64,000 nt of DNA from Solimonas marina (GCF_012241385.1 NZ_JAAVXB010000001.1:659079-723078); one strand, 5' to 3'. Shown: positions 8,159-17,251, numbered from the stretch's first letter. Notes: generated by a model not told the origin, from the sequence alone. Numbers and translations are program-made.

Positions 8159-8413
8159 ATGATCAGGAACGCGATGTGGCTGAGCGTCGGGCTCGTTGCC
8201 GCCGGTACGCTGCTCAGCGGTTGCGACGACAACCATCACAACCGTAGCGGCATGATGGCCGGCACGCAGATCAGCGTGCCGGAGTTGGCGGTCGATCAGG
8301 TTGCGCGGCGTACCTGTGACGACGTCGAGCCCGATGAAATCAACACCGTGCAGTTTCGCGACAGCGATGCGCTGGTGCAGGTCGCCACACTCACCCCCGG
8401 CTGCGCGTACTAG
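8159..8413 (+). CDS. small lipoprotein downstream of DUF4331
   Basis: An 84-residue protein starting at ATG 8159 behind AGGAGG, which overlaps the end of the DUF4331 gene. Residues 1-21 form a lipoprotein signal with lipobox LLSGC, so the mature protein would be anchored to a membrane. The remainder contains two further cysteines (residues near 50 and 82) that could pair. No family recognised. The tight coupling suggests it works with the DUF4331 protein, either as its anchor or as a processing partner; this is inference. Confidence 0.75.
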   Translation: MIRNAMWLSVGLVAAGTLLSGCDDNHHNRSGMMAGTQISVPELAVDQVARRTCDDVEPDEINTVQFRDSDALVQVATLTPGCAY

Positions 8414-8453
8414 AGGTTACTGCCGCCTCAAGTGTTGTTGGGGGTGCCCTCGT

Positions 8454-8480
8454 GAGGCCCGTTCGCGGGCCTCTTTTTTT
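8454..8480 (+). terminator. Rho-independent terminator with UUCG tetraloop
   Basis: An 8-bp perfect stem, GAGGCCCG and CGGGCCTC, closes a TTCG loop and is followed by seven T. It ends the DUF4331-lipoprotein unit and separates it from the convergent HupE gene. Confidence 0.95.
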
Positions 8481-8494
8481 GTAAGCAGGACGGA

Positions 8495-9628
8495 TCAGAA
8501 CGATAGCAGTCGCAGCGCGAAGGCACGTTCGACGAACCACAGCACGCCGACCGCGGTGACCAGCACCGAGCCCGGCAACAGCACGGCGCGGCGGTACAGC
8601 ACCGAGCGGCGGAACGCGAAGGTCAGCGGAATCACGACCGCGACCAGCGACAGCTGCGCCGCCTCGACGCCGAAGTTGAACGCCGCCAGTGCCCAGACCC
8701 GGCCGGTCACCGGCAGCCCCAGATCGATCAGTGCGCTGGCGATCGCCGAGCCGTGGATCAGTCCGAACGCGGCAGCGATCCACGCCAGACGTCGATGGAC
8801 CAGCGGCACGAGGTTGTTGAACCCGGCGAACGCCACCGTCGCCGCCACCGCCGCCTCGACCCAGCGCGACGGCCAGTGCACCCAGCCGAGCGCCGCCAGC
8901 GTCAGTGTCGTCGCGTGCGCCAGCGTGAATGCCGTGACGATGCCGGCGGTCTGCCAGACGGCGCCGCGCAGGTTCGGCGCCACCTGCCAGCCGCTGCGCG
9001 TACGCCACAAGACCGCCGGCAGGAACAGGCCGGCGAGAAACAGCATGTGATCGAGACCGGTCCAGACGTGCCAGACGCCTTCGTGAAAATAGGTACGGAA
9101 CACGCGCCAGACCGACGGGCCGTCGCCGCCAAAGCGCACCGTACCGCTGTCCGGCGCCAGCACCGATGTGTACAGCGCGTCGTGCAGACGCAGAGTCAGC
9201 AAGCCGCGGTGCTGGCGGTCGAGATCGAACAGCAGCTGGTAACGGAGACTCAGTTGCTCGACGGCTTGCGGGCAATGACCCTCGAGATCGAGCGCGGCGT
9301 AATGGCCGTCGGCATGTTCGGCGATGCGCAACTGCGTGACGCGCACCGTGCAGTTGCGCGCATCGCCCTGCAATTGCAGACGCGACAGCGCGTAGTCGTC
9401 GATGCGCGCCCGGGCGTGACGGACCTCGCCCCAGGTGATGGCGCCGTCGTCGTTGACGTCGAGGCCGATCGCCGAGTCGAGATCGCGCAAGGCGATGTCC
9501 CAGCGTCCCTGCAGCGCGGCGCCGTCGACGTCGAGTTGCAGATAGCTGCTGCTCGATGCGTGCGCCGCCGCCGCCGGTGCGGCCAGTGCCAGCAGCAGAC
9601 CGAGCGCCAGGCGGCTGGCGCGCTTCAA
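8495..9628 (-). CDS. HupE/UreJ-type membrane protein with an EF-hand loop
   Basis: A 377-residue protein. The TTG at 9628 overlaps the upstream TPR gene's TGA (TTGA), giving coupled translation and the N-terminus (M)KRASRLALGLLLAL, a signal peptide. The exported N-terminal domain carries DVNDDGAITWGE at residues 57-68, a complete EF-hand calcium loop (D, N, D, G, I, E in place). From about residue 195 the membrane domain begins with TGLDHMLFLAGLFLPAV and the His-containing helices typical of HupE/UreJ_2 proteins (HxxD and LIHGSAIAS). HupE/UreJ relatives take up nickel, but this calcium-type fused form is not characterised as far as I know. No hydrogenase or urease genes are nearby. Confidence 0.85.
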   Translation of the reverse strand: MKRASRLALGLLLALAAPAAAAHASSSSYLQLDVDGAALQGRWDIALRDLDSAIGLDVNDDGAITWGEVRHARARIDDYALSRLQLQGDARNCTVRVTQLRIAEHADGHYAALDLEGHCPQAVEQLSLRYQLLFDLDRQHRGLLTLRLHDALYTSVLAPDSGTVRFGGDGPSVWRVFRTYFHEGVWHVWTGLDHMLFLAGLFLPAVLWRTRSGWQVAPNLRGAVWQTAGIVTAFTLAHATTLTLAALGWVHWPSRWVEAAVAATVAFAGFNNLVPLVHRRLAWIAAAFGLIHGSAIASALIDLGLPVTGRVWALAAFNFGVEAAQLSLVAVVIPLTFAFRRSVLYRRAVLLPGSVLVTAVGVLWFVERAFALRLLSF

Positions 9629-10854
9629 GACGCCAGGCCCTGTAACTGCGCGGCGAGGCGATGCAGGCGTGGATCCTCGATGCCGGTTTGCGCCATCCAG
9701 GTCAGCACCGGTGCCGCCGCCGCCGGCTGACGCGCGGCAACGGCACATTCGAGGAAGATGCGCGCGTCCAGCGGTTCGCGCTGCACCTGCCAGTTGGCCG
9801 CCGCCAGTTTCAGCGCGGCCTGTGGTCGATGCAGCAGCGCCAGCGTGTAACGCGCTTCCTCGCGGCGATGCGTCGCCTCGCCGCGTGCCCGTGTCGCGGC
9901 AAAGCGCTCGCCGAGCATGCGGATGTGCGTAGCCGCGGACTGCTGTGATGCGGCGTCCGGCAGTTGCGCTTCGGCTTCGGTCAGGCGCAGCAAGGCGTTG
10001 TTGTCGCGCGTCCGGCTGCGCAGACGCGCGACGACGGTCGCCGGCTCATGCTGGTCGAGCAGAAAGTCCGCTTCGGCAGTGTCGAGGTAGGGATCATGGC
10101 TGCCGGCCGCAGCGACGGCACTGCGTGCCCGCTCGAAGGCCGCACGCGCGGCGGCAACATGTTCCATGCGCGCGTTGATTTCGGCCTCCAGGCTCAGCGC
10201 CCACGCACGCTGATCGATCGGCAGGTCGTGCGGCGCTTGCGCGTCGAGTGTCGCGAGGGTGTCGAGCGCGGTCTGTGCATGGCCACTGACGCTGGCTGCG
10301 GCGGCCGCGCAACTCCCGACCACCAGCGCACCAGTGCGTCCGACCAGCGCCGCACAATCGCGTCGCGCCGCGGTCGGGTCGCCCTGGACCAGATGGATGA
10401 CGGCACGCGTCAGCAATGCCGGCGCGTAGGCCGGTTCGCGTTGCAGCAGCGCGTCGAGCTCGGCGCGCGCCTGGTCGAAAGCATGGCGCTGTTGATGCAG
10501 GACCGCGCGCAGCCACGCGATGTCCAGCGGCGGCGCGGCGATCGCGTCCCAGGCCGACAACGCGGCCTCGGCATTACCGTAAAAGCGCGGATCGGCCTGT
10601 TCGCGGCCGAGTTCGATGGCCAGGCGCGCATAGGTCACGGCCGCCTTCGGGTCTTCGGGCGCGGCCTCGGCGGCGGTTCGCGCAGCGCGCAGCGCGCGCA
10701 GTTTGGGACTGGAGACGGCGGCGCGCTCAAGCACCGTCGCGTCGCGGTCCGGCACATAGGCGCGGACCGCCTCCAGCGCTGCCGCCGGCGCGGTCACCAG
10801 CATCAGGCCCAGCATCATGCTTGCAGTACCGCGGCTCCCCATGCGTATCGTCAC
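9625..10854 (-). CDS. exported tetratricopeptide-repeat protein
   Basis: A 409-residue protein with an N-terminal signal peptide (hydrophobic MMLGLMLVTAPAAALEA). The rest is almost entirely amphipathic Ala-rich helices with TPR periodicity: ALSAWDAIAAPPLDIAWL, ARAELDALLQREPAYAPALL and similar units. It is therefore probably a periplasmic scaffold. Its stop codon overlaps the start of the HupE-like gene by one base pair pattern TTGA, so the two form an operon. No enzymatic motif is seen. The start at 10854 could instead be the in-frame ATG at 10842. Confidence 0.8.
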   Translation of the reverse strand: MTIRMGSRGTASMMLGLMLVTAPAAALEAVRAYVPDRDATVLERAAVSSPKLRALRAARTAAEAAPEDPKAAVTYARLAIELGREQADPRFYGNAEAALSAWDAIAAPPLDIAWLRAVLHQQRHAFDQARAELDALLQREPAYAPALLTRAVIHLVQGDPTAARRDCAALVGRTGALVVGSCAAAAASVSGHAQTALDTLATLDAQAPHDLPIDQRAWALSLEAEINARMEHVAAARAAFERARSAVAAAGSHDPYLDTAEADFLLDQHEPATVVARLRSRTRDNNALLRLTEAEAQLPDAASQQSAATHIRMLGERFAATRARGEATHRREEARYTLALLHRPQAALKLAAANWQVQREPLDARIFLECAVAARQPAAAAPVLTWMAQTGIEDPRLHRLAAQLQGLAS

Positions 10855-10911
10855 TCGTCTGCGTGCGAGTCAGATACGCGGCGAGCGGCGCCGCGGATGC
10901 AGGGCGACAGG

Positions 10912-13398
10912 TCAGCCCTGGCGCAGCACCGTGTTCGGCGGCGTGCGCAAGGTCGAGCGCAGCGACAGCCAGCCGAGCGCGCAGACGATGGCGGCACCAC
11001 TGGTCATGCCGATCAACCACAGCAGCGGCCGCGGGCCGTAGCCGATGTGAAAGACGTGGTCGGCCAGCGCCCAGGCCAGCATTTGCGCGGCGATCGCTGC
11101 AACGCCGCCGGCTAGGGCGCCGAGCACCGCGTATTCGGCGATCAGCCCGCGTGCAATCAAGCCGCTGCGCGCGCCGAGTGTGCGCAGCAGCGCGGTTTCG
11201 CGGACCCGCTCGGCGCGCGTGCCCTCGATCGCCGCGAGCAGCACCGCCAGACCGGCGGCCAGCGTGAACGCGAAGATGAATTCGACGGCGCGGACGATGC
11301 GCTCGATGATGCTGCGCACCTGATCCATCAGCGCATCGATGTCGAGCACCGAGACGTTGGGGAACTGCGTCACCAGTTCGCGCAGCAGGCCGCGCTGCTC
11401 GGGCGGCAGGTAGAAGCTGGTCAGGTACTGGCGCGGCACCAGGTCCGACACTGCGCCGGGCGGCGCGAGCAGGAAGAAGTTCGGATTGAAGCTGTCCCAG
11501 TCGACGGTGCGGAAATTGGTGACGGTGAAGGTCTCCTGCTCGCCGGCGAAGTCCAGCGTCATGGTGTCGCCGAGCTTCAGGTGCAGGCGTTCGATCGCAT
11601 AGGCGTCGGCCGACAGCAGTTTCTTGCCGCGGCCGTCCTCGCCCCACCACTGGCCTTCGGTGATGCGGTTGTCCGGGTTGAGCACGGTGCTCCACGACAG
11701 GTTGAAGTCGCGGTTGATCCAGCGCTGCGTCTCCGGGTCGGTGAAGGTCTCGGCGCTGACCGGCTGGCCGTTGAGCGCGACCAGCCGGCCGCGTGCCATC
11801 GGCCACAGGTGCAGATCGGGATAGCCGTGCTTGGCGAAGAACGCCTGCAGTGCGTCGCGCTGTTCGGGCTGGATGTTGATGAGGAACTGGTTGGGGGTGT
11901 CGGCCGGCAGCTTCTTCTGCCAGGTCGACAGCAGGTCGGTGCGCACCACCGAGACCAGCAGCAGTGCCAGCAAGGCCAGGCCCAGCGCCGTGACCTGGAC
12001 AATGGTCGCGCCGCGGCGCCGCGCGATGTTGCCGAGACCGAAGCGCCAGGCGAAGCTGCCGCCGGCCGAGCGTCGCAGCGGCGTCAGCGCGCGTACCAGC
12101 AGCCAAGCGGTCAGCGCCAGTGCCAGCAACGTCGCCGCGGCGCCGGCCAGCACCCAGGCGGCGAGCGTCACGTCGCCGGTCGCAAACCACAGCAGCGCCG
12201 CCGACGTCGCCAGTGCGATGACGGTGATGCTGCGCGTGGCCGCCGATCCGGCCTCCGTTCGTTGGAACACGCGCAGCGGCGGTGTGTTGCGCGCCGCCAG
12301 CATCGGCGGCGCGGCGAAGCCGAGCAGCAGCAGCAGGCCGACCGCGATCGCTTCAACCAGCGGCAGCCACGGCGCCGGCGGTAGATCGAGCTTCATCAGT
12401 CCGCCGAGCACTGCGGCGAGCACCGCTTGCGCGCCATACGCGACCACGGCACCGACCAAGCCCGAAACCAGGCCGAGCAGCAGCAGCTGCAACAGCAGTG
12501 CGCGGGTCAGAAACCTGCGGCGCGCACCCAGACACTTGAGCACCGCGATCTCGTCGCGCAGCTTTTCACCGTACTGGCGCGATGACAGCGCCACGGCCGC
12601 ACAGGCCAGCAGCGTCGCGGCGAGCACGGCAATGTCGAGAAACTGCCCGGCGCGCTCGATCGAGCGGCGCACTTCCGGCCGTGCATCCTGTGGCGTCGTC
12701 AGCTTCACGCCGTCGGGCAGCGCGGCGTCGCGAAGCGCCGCGATTGCATCGCGGTCACCGGCGACGTCGAGCTTGTAGTTGGCGCGGCTGCCGACGCCGA
12801 GCAGGCCGCTGGCGTCGAGGTCGGCGGCGTTCATCATCACCCGCGGTGCGAGGTCCGAGAAACCGGCGCCGCGGCCGGGTTCCTGCGCGATGACGGCGCC
12901 AACCGTGACGTGCAGGCGGCCGAGTTGCAGCGTCGCGCCGGGTTGCAGACGCAGGTCCTGCCAGAGCTGCGCGTCGACCCAGACCGTGTCGCGCGGCGGG
13001 ATGCCATGCGCCGCATGGCTGGGCTCGTACGGCTGGTCGGACAGCAGCAGCGTGCCGCGTAGTGGCCAGCCGTCGCCAACCGCCTTGATTGACGCCAGCG
13101 ACGTGGCGTCGCCGTGAAACACGACGCTACTGAATTCGGTGCTGGTCGTCAGGCGTAGGCCGGCTTGCTGGGCATGCTCGTGTAGGGTCGCCGGCAATGG
13201 ATCACGCGAGCGGAAGACCAGGTCGGCGCCGAGCGTCTCGCCGCTTTGCTCGCCGATCGCCAGGCGCACGCGCTCGGTGAACAGGTGCACCGAGCCGGCC
13301 GCGGCGACGGCGATGGCCAGCGCCAGTGCGACGATCAGCAGCTCTCCGGAGCGCCAGCCACGGCGCAGGCGACGGACGGCGAAAACGAAGGCGTTCAT
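10912..13398 (-). CDS. FtsX-like ABC transporter permease (YbbP type)
   Basis: An 828-residue integral membrane protein with an N-terminal helix, a large periplasmic domain (about residues 50-250), then repeated groups of three to four membrane helices. The FtsX fold (GLGNIARRRGATIVQV around residue 450; AIEGTRAERVRETALLRTLG in the C-terminal part) occurs twice. Family members with LolC/MacB-type permease domains move lipids or lipoproteins in a mechanotransmission mode. In E. coli ybbP is co-transcribed with ybbA next to tesA. Here the ATPase gene lies 1.2 kb away, with an OpgC-like gene on the other strand in between, so the two subunits need separate transcription or read-through. Confidence 0.88.
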   Translation of the reverse strand: MNAFVFAVRRLRRGWRSGELLIVALALAIAVAAAGSVHLFTERVRLAIGEQSGETLGADLVFRSRDPLPATLHEHAQQAGLRLTTSTEFSSVVFHGDATSLASIKAVGDGWPLRGTLLLSDQPYEPSHAAHGIPPRDTVWVDAQLWQDLRLQPGATLQLGRLHVTVGAVIAQEPGRGAGFSDLAPRVMMNAADLDASGLLGVGSRANYKLDVAGDRDAIAALRDAALPDGVKLTTPQDARPEVRRSIERAGQFLDIAVLAATLLACAAVALSSRQYGEKLRDEIAVLKCLGARRRFLTRALLLQLLLLGLVSGLVGAVVAYGAQAVLAAVLGGLMKLDLPPAPWLPLVEAIAVGLLLLLGFAAPPMLAARNTPPLRVFQRTEAGSAATRSITVIALATSAALLWFATGDVTLAAWVLAGAAATLLALALTAWLLVRALTPLRRSAGGSFAWRFGLGNIARRRGATIVQVTALGLALLALLLVSVVRTDLLSTWQKKLPADTPNQFLINIQPEQRDALQAFFAKHGYPDLHLWPMARGRLVALNGQPVSAETFTDPETQRWINRDFNLSWSTVLNPDNRITEGQWWGEDGRGKKLLSADAYAIERLHLKLGDTMTLDFAGEQETFTVTNFRTVDWDSFNPNFFLLAPPGAVSDLVPRQYLTSFYLPPEQRGLLRELVTQFPNVSVLDIDALMDQVRSIIERIVRAVEFIFAFTLAAGLAVLLAAIEGTRAERVRETALLRTLGARSGLIARGLIAEYAVLGALAGGVAAIAAQMLAWALADHVFHIGYGPRPLLWLIGMTSGAAIVCALGWLSLRSTLRTPPNTVLRQG

Positions 13399-13487
13399 CG
13401 GCCGCTCAGCCTCGCGAAACGGTCCTTGTCAGCGCCCCGTATCCGCCGTAATTTGCGATGTCCCACAAAGCGGGTCGGCCGACGCCG

Positions 13488-14585
13488 ATGAAACGAAGAC
13501 TCGAACTCGATGCCTTGCGTGGCCTGTTGCTGGTGCTGATGACCTTGACGCACCTGCCGACGCGGTTCTCGTTCTACAGCAGCCAGGCGTTCGGCTTCGT
13601 CTCGGCCGCCGACGGCTTCGTGTTCCTGTCGGCCTTCCTGACCGGCGCGATCTATGCGCGCAAGCTTGCTGCCGGTCAGCACCGCGCGGTGCGTTCGATC
13701 CTGCTGCGCCGCGCCGGTCGTCTGTATCTGTGGCATCTGGGTCTGCTGGCGTTCGCATTCACGGTGATTGCGGCGATCGGCGCCTACGGACACCGGCCGG
13801 CGCTGTACAACCTGCTCGACTTCTATTTCACGGCGCCGGAAGTGGCGCTGTGGACGGCGCCGCTGCTGGTTTACCAGCCGCCGCTGCTCGACATCCTGCC
13901 GATGTACATCGTCTTCGTGCTCGCCACGCCGTGGGTGCTCGGCGCCGCCCGCCGCGACGGCTGGCGCAAGCTGCTGTTGTTGTCCGGCCTGATCTGGCTG
14001 TTCGCGCAGTGTGGCGGGCGCCGCCTGCTGCTCGAAGGCTTCAATGCTGCCACGGGCATCTACGTGCCGATTCCGGAGCAGGCGCTCGGCAGCTTCAATT
14101 GGTTTGGCTGGCAGCTGTTGTGGATCGGTGGCCTGTGGGCTGGCGCCGCCAGCAACGACCCAAAGCTGCGCCCGCAGCTCGAGGTCTCGCCGATGATGCG
14201 CGCGGCGGCCGCGATCGCGGTGCTCGGCTTCCTCGCCTGGTACCACAACCTCGGCGGCATCTGGCCGCCGCGCGACATGTACTGGTTCGGCAAGCCGACG
14301 CTGCGGCCGCTGCGCCTGCTCGACTTCACGATGCTGGCGATCACCGCGTCGTGGCTGGTGCCGATGCTGTTCCGTGGCCTGCGCTGGCTGGCAATGCTCG
14401 GCCGCGCGTCGCTGTCCGTATTCGCCGTGCATCTGCTGCTGGTGCTCGGCAGCTTGGCGCTGATCGCCGACGACAGTGTGCCGCTCGACGACGTCCAGCA
14501 ACTGCTGGTGCTGATCGTCACCTTCACGGTGTTGACCTGGATCGCCTGGCGCTATCAGCAGCGACGCCGCGATGCCGGCGATTGA
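13488..14585 (+). CDS. OpgC-domain integral membrane acyltransferase-like protein
   Basis: A 365-residue protein starting at ATG 13488 with RRLELDALRGLLLVLMTLTH, the first helix of OpgC and related acyltransferase-3-type proteins. About ten hydrophobic helices follow, including FGFVSAADGFVFLSAFLTG and AMLGRASLSVFAVHLLLVLG near the C-terminus. OpgC proteins succinylate periplasmic glucans in alphaproteobacteria. Substrate here is unknown and no opgGH genes are visible. The gene lies between the permease and ATPase genes of an ABC exporter, on the opposite strand: divergent to the permease and convergent (17-bp gap) with the ATPase. Confidence 0.82.
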   Translation: MKRRLELDALRGLLLVLMTLTHLPTRFSFYSSQAFGFVSAADGFVFLSAFLTGAIYARKLAAGQHRAVRSILLRRAGRLYLWHLGLLAFAFTVIAAIGAYGHRPALYNLLDFYFTAPEVALWTAPLLVYQPPLLDILPMYIVFVLATPWVLGAARRDGWRKLLLLSGLIWLFAQCGGRRLLLEGFNAATGIYVPIPEQALGSFNWFGWQLLWIGGLWAGAASNDPKLRPQLEVSPMMRAAAAIAVLGFLAWYHNLGGIWPPRDMYWFGKPTLRPLRLLDFTMLAITASWLVPMLFRGLRWLAMLGRASLSVFAVHLLLVLGSLALIADDSVPLDDVQQLLVLIVTFTVLTWIAWRYQQRRRDAGD

Positions 14586-14602
14586 GGCCGGCGCGGGCGC
14601 GC

Positions 14603-15277
14603 TCATGACTGCAGGCGCCCGGCCGCAAGCGTGACGCGTCGCGCGCAGCGTGCCGCCAGGCCCGGGTCGTGCGTGACCAGAATCAGGGTCGTGCGGCGGT
14701 CGCGGTTCATTTCGAACAGCAGCTCGACGATGCGGCCGCCGGTGACGGTGTCGAGATTGCCGGTGGGTTCGTCGGCGAACAGGATGGCCGGCTCGCCGCA
14801 GAACGCGCGCGCCAGGGCCACACGCTGCTGCTCGCCGCCCGACAGCTGTCGCGGGTAATGATCGAGGCGTGCCGCCAGACCGACGCGATCGAGCGCCGCC
14901 GTTGCTCGTTCGTGCGCATCGGCGAGGCCGGCCAGCTCGGCCGGCAACATCACGTTCTCCAGCGCAGTGAAGCCAGCCAGCAGCTGGAACGACTGGAACA
15001 CGAAGCCGACACGGCCGGCCCGTAACGCGGCGCGTGCATCTTCGTCCATATCGTTCAAGGATTGCCCGGCCAGTTCGATCGTGCCGCGCGACGGCAGGTC
15101 GAGGCCGGCCAGCAGCGACAGCAAGGTGGTCTTGCCGGAGCCGCTGCTCCCGATGATCGCCAGCGATTCGCCGGCGCCGATGTCGAGATCGACGTCGTCG
15201 AGAATCGTCAGCGGCTGGCCGCCGCTGCTAACCTGCTTGCTCACACCCACTGCACGAACGGCACTGTTCGAAGCCAT
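14603..15277 (-). CDS. ABC transporter ATP-binding protein (YbbA/LolD-like)
   Basis: A 224-residue ATPase from ATG 15277. Walker A is GSSGSGKTTL, the signature is LSGGEQQRVALARA, and Walker B is AILFADEPTGNLD. These are those of the MacB/LolD family exporters. The start codon overlaps the divergent tesA start in the shared CATG at 15275-15278, so each promoter must lie inside the neighbour's coding sequence. In E. coli tesA and ybbA are also divergently adjacent. The matching permease is the minus-strand gene ending at 10912, separated from it by an OpgC-like gene. Confidence 0.9.
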   Translation of the reverse strand: MASNSAVRAVGVSKQVSSGGQPLTILDDVDLDIGAGESLAIIGSSGSGKTTLLSLLAGLDLPSRGTIELAGQSLNDMDEDARAALRAGRVGFVFQSFQLLAGFTALENVMLPAELAGLADAHERATAALDRVGLAARLDHYPRQLSGGEQQRVALARAFCGEPAILFADEPTGNLDTVTGGRIVELLFEMNRDRRTTLILVTHDPGLAARCARRVTLAAGRLQS

Positions 15278-15905
15278 GCTCAAGCGATTCCTGTTCTGCG
15301 TGCTACTGCTCGGTTGCGCGATCCCGGCGCTGGCCACGGCGGCGGACGGCAAGCCGCCGGTCTGGCTGGTGCTCGGTGACAGCCTCAGTGCGGCCTACGG
15401 CATTCCGCAGTCGCAGGGCTGGGTGGCGCTGCTGCAACAGCGCCTGAGCGATCGAGGCTATCGCGCGCAGGTGATCAACGCCAGCGTCAGCGGTGAAACT
15501 ACCAGCGGGGGGCTGGCGCGACTGCCGGCGCTGCTGGCGCGGCACCAGCCACAAGTGGTGCTGATCGAACTCGGGGGTAACGACGGCCTGCGCGCGCTGC
15601 CGATCAAGATCATGCGGCAGAATCTGCAGCGCCTCGTTGACCTATCCAGGCAGGCCGGTGCGCGCACCGCCATCTTCCAGATGCAGCTGCCGCCGAACTA
15701 CGGGCCGACCTACGTCACCGAGTTCGCCGACAGCTATCCGCTGCTCGCCAAGCGGAACGACATCGCGCTGGTGCCGTTCCTGCTGGCGCCGATCGCCACC
15801 GACCGCGACGCGTTTCAGGCTGATGGCATTCACCCGCTGGCCACGTCCGAGCCCAAGGTGCTCGACGCGATCTGGCCGGCACTGGAGAAACTCGCGACGC
15901 GGTAG
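15276..15905 (+). CDS. tesA: TesA-type multifunctional acyl-CoA thioesterase/lysophospholipase L1
   Basis: A 209-residue SGNH hydrolase with a signal peptide (cleavage near ALATA/ADG, residue 22). Block I is WLVLGDSLSAAYGI with Ser36 as nucleophile. Block III is ELGGNDGLRALP and block V is DGIHPL with the catalytic His. E. coli TesA in the periplasm hydrolyses acyl-CoA, acyl-ACP and lysophospholipids. Start overlaps the divergent ABC ATPase start by two bases. The CVLLLGC segment resembles a lipobox, but the spacing to the N-terminus is short, so a lipoprotein is less likely. Full length for the family. Confidence 0.9.
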   Translation: MLKRFLFCVLLLGCAIPALATAADGKPPVWLVLGDSLSAAYGIPQSQGWVALLQQRLSDRGYRAQVINASVSGETTSGGLARLPALLARHQPQVVLIELGGNDGLRALPIKIMRQNLQRLVDLSRQAGARTAIFQMQLPPNYGPTYVTEFADSYPLLAKRNDIALVPFLLAPIATDRDAFQADGIHPLATSEPKVLDAIWPALEKLATR

Positions 15906-15971
15906 CGTGCGCGCGCATCCAAACGCGGGGCTGGGCCGTATCGGCCGACTCCATATCCAGATCCGCCCCGC

Positions 15972-17249
15972 ATGAAGATCGCCGTTATCGGCGCCGGCAT
16001 CGCCGGCTTGTCCGCCGCCTATTGCCTGGCCCGCCGCCACGACGTCGTCGTCTACGAGGCCGATCGGCGGCCCGGTGGCCACACCAATACGGTCGACGTG
16101 CGCACGGCCGACGGCGTGCTGGCGATCGACACCGGTTTTATCGTCTGCAACCCGATCAACTATCCGAACTTCTATCCGCTGCTCGATGAGCTGGGCGTTG
16201 CACGTCAGGACACCGACATGTCGTTGGGCGTGTCGGTATCCGGCGGCCGTGTCGAATGGGCCGGCGACGAGAATTTGCTGAAGGTCTTCGCGCAGCCGTC
16301 GCTGCTGGCGTCGCCGACGCACTGGCGCATGCTGTCGGCGATTACCCGTTTCAACGCGCAGATCAAAGCACTGCTGGCGGCCGATGCGCTGCCGGACATC
16401 ACGCTTGGCGAATTCCTCGAACGCGAGCGCTACCCGATGAGCCTGCGCGTGCGTTATGTCGCGGCGATGGCCGGGCCGATCTGGAGCACCTCGACGGCCG
16501 GCGTCATGGACTTTCCGCTGCCGGCGTTCGCGCGCTTCTTCGACTCGCATGGCCTGCTCAATGTCTATGAGCGGCCGCAGTGGCAGACCGTGGTCGGCGG
16601 TTCGTGCCGCTACGTCGAGGCGTTGCTGCTGGCCTACGGCGGCGCGTTGCGCTTGTCGACGCCGGTCGAGGCCGTGAGCCGCGATGACCGCGGCGTGTCC
16701 GTGCATGCCGGGGGCACCCGCGAGCACTTCGACGCCGTGGTCTGCGCCGTGCATTCGGACCAGGCGCTGCGCCTGCTGCAGGACGCCGACGATGACGAGC
16801 GCGGCGTGCTCGGTGACGTGCCGTACGCACGCAATAGTGCCTATCTGCACAGCGACACGACACTGATGCCGCGCCGCCGCTGGGCCTGGTCGAGCTGGAA
16901 CGCGCTGCTCGCCGACGACGCGCTGAGCGACGCGCCGATCGGCGTCAGCTACTGGATGAACCAGTTGCAGCGCCTGCCGGCCGGCAGCGCCCCGTACATC
17001 GTCTCGCTGAACCCGCCGCGCACACCGCTGCCGGGCACCGTGCACTACGAGACCGACTACTGGCATCCGCAGTATTTGCCGAAGACGATCCGCGCGCAGC
17101 AGCAGTTGCCGCAAATCCAGGGCCGGCGCGGGATCTGGTGGGCCGGCGCGTGGACCGGCTATGGCTTTCACGAGGACGGCCTGAAGTCCGGCTTGCGCGC
17201 CGTCGCGGGCCTCGATCGCGAGTGTCTGCCGCAATGGGCGACACTGTAG
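15972..17249 (+). CDS. FAD-dependent oxidoreductase of the CFA cluster
   Basis: A 425-residue flavoprotein. The N-terminus MKIAVIGAGIAGLSAAYCLA is a classical dinucleotide-binding fold (GxGxxG), followed by the amine-oxidase-like RPGGHTNTVDV. The C-terminus has GIWWAGAWTGYGFHEDGLKS, the second FAD-contact block. Such proteins, annotated as NAD/FAD-binding, are repeatedly found next to DUF1365 and cyclopropane-fatty-acid synthase genes. It is followed by DUF1365 after 2 bp, so it is the first gene of that operon. Its role in modifying unsaturated lipid chains (for example desaturation before methylation) is inference from that context. Confidence 0.88.
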   Translation: MKIAVIGAGIAGLSAAYCLARRHDVVVYEADRRPGGHTNTVDVRTADGVLAIDTGFIVCNPINYPNFYPLLDELGVARQDTDMSLGVSVSGGRVEWAGDENLLKVFAQPSLLASPTHWRMLSAITRFNAQIKALLAADALPDITLGEFLERERYPMSLRVRYVAAMAGPIWSTSTAGVMDFPLPAFARFFDSHGLLNVYERPQWQTVVGGSCRYVEALLLAYGGALRLSTPVEAVSRDDRGVSVHAGGTREHFDAVVCAVHSDQALRLLQDADDDERGVLGDVPYARNSAYLHSDTTLMPRRRWAWSSWNALLADDALSDAPIGVSYWMNQLQRLPAGSAPYIVSLNPPRTPLPGTVHYETDYWHPQYLPKTIRAQQQLPQIQGRRGIWWAGAWTGYGFHEDGLKSGLRAVAGLDRECLPQWATL

Positions 17250-17251
17250 GC

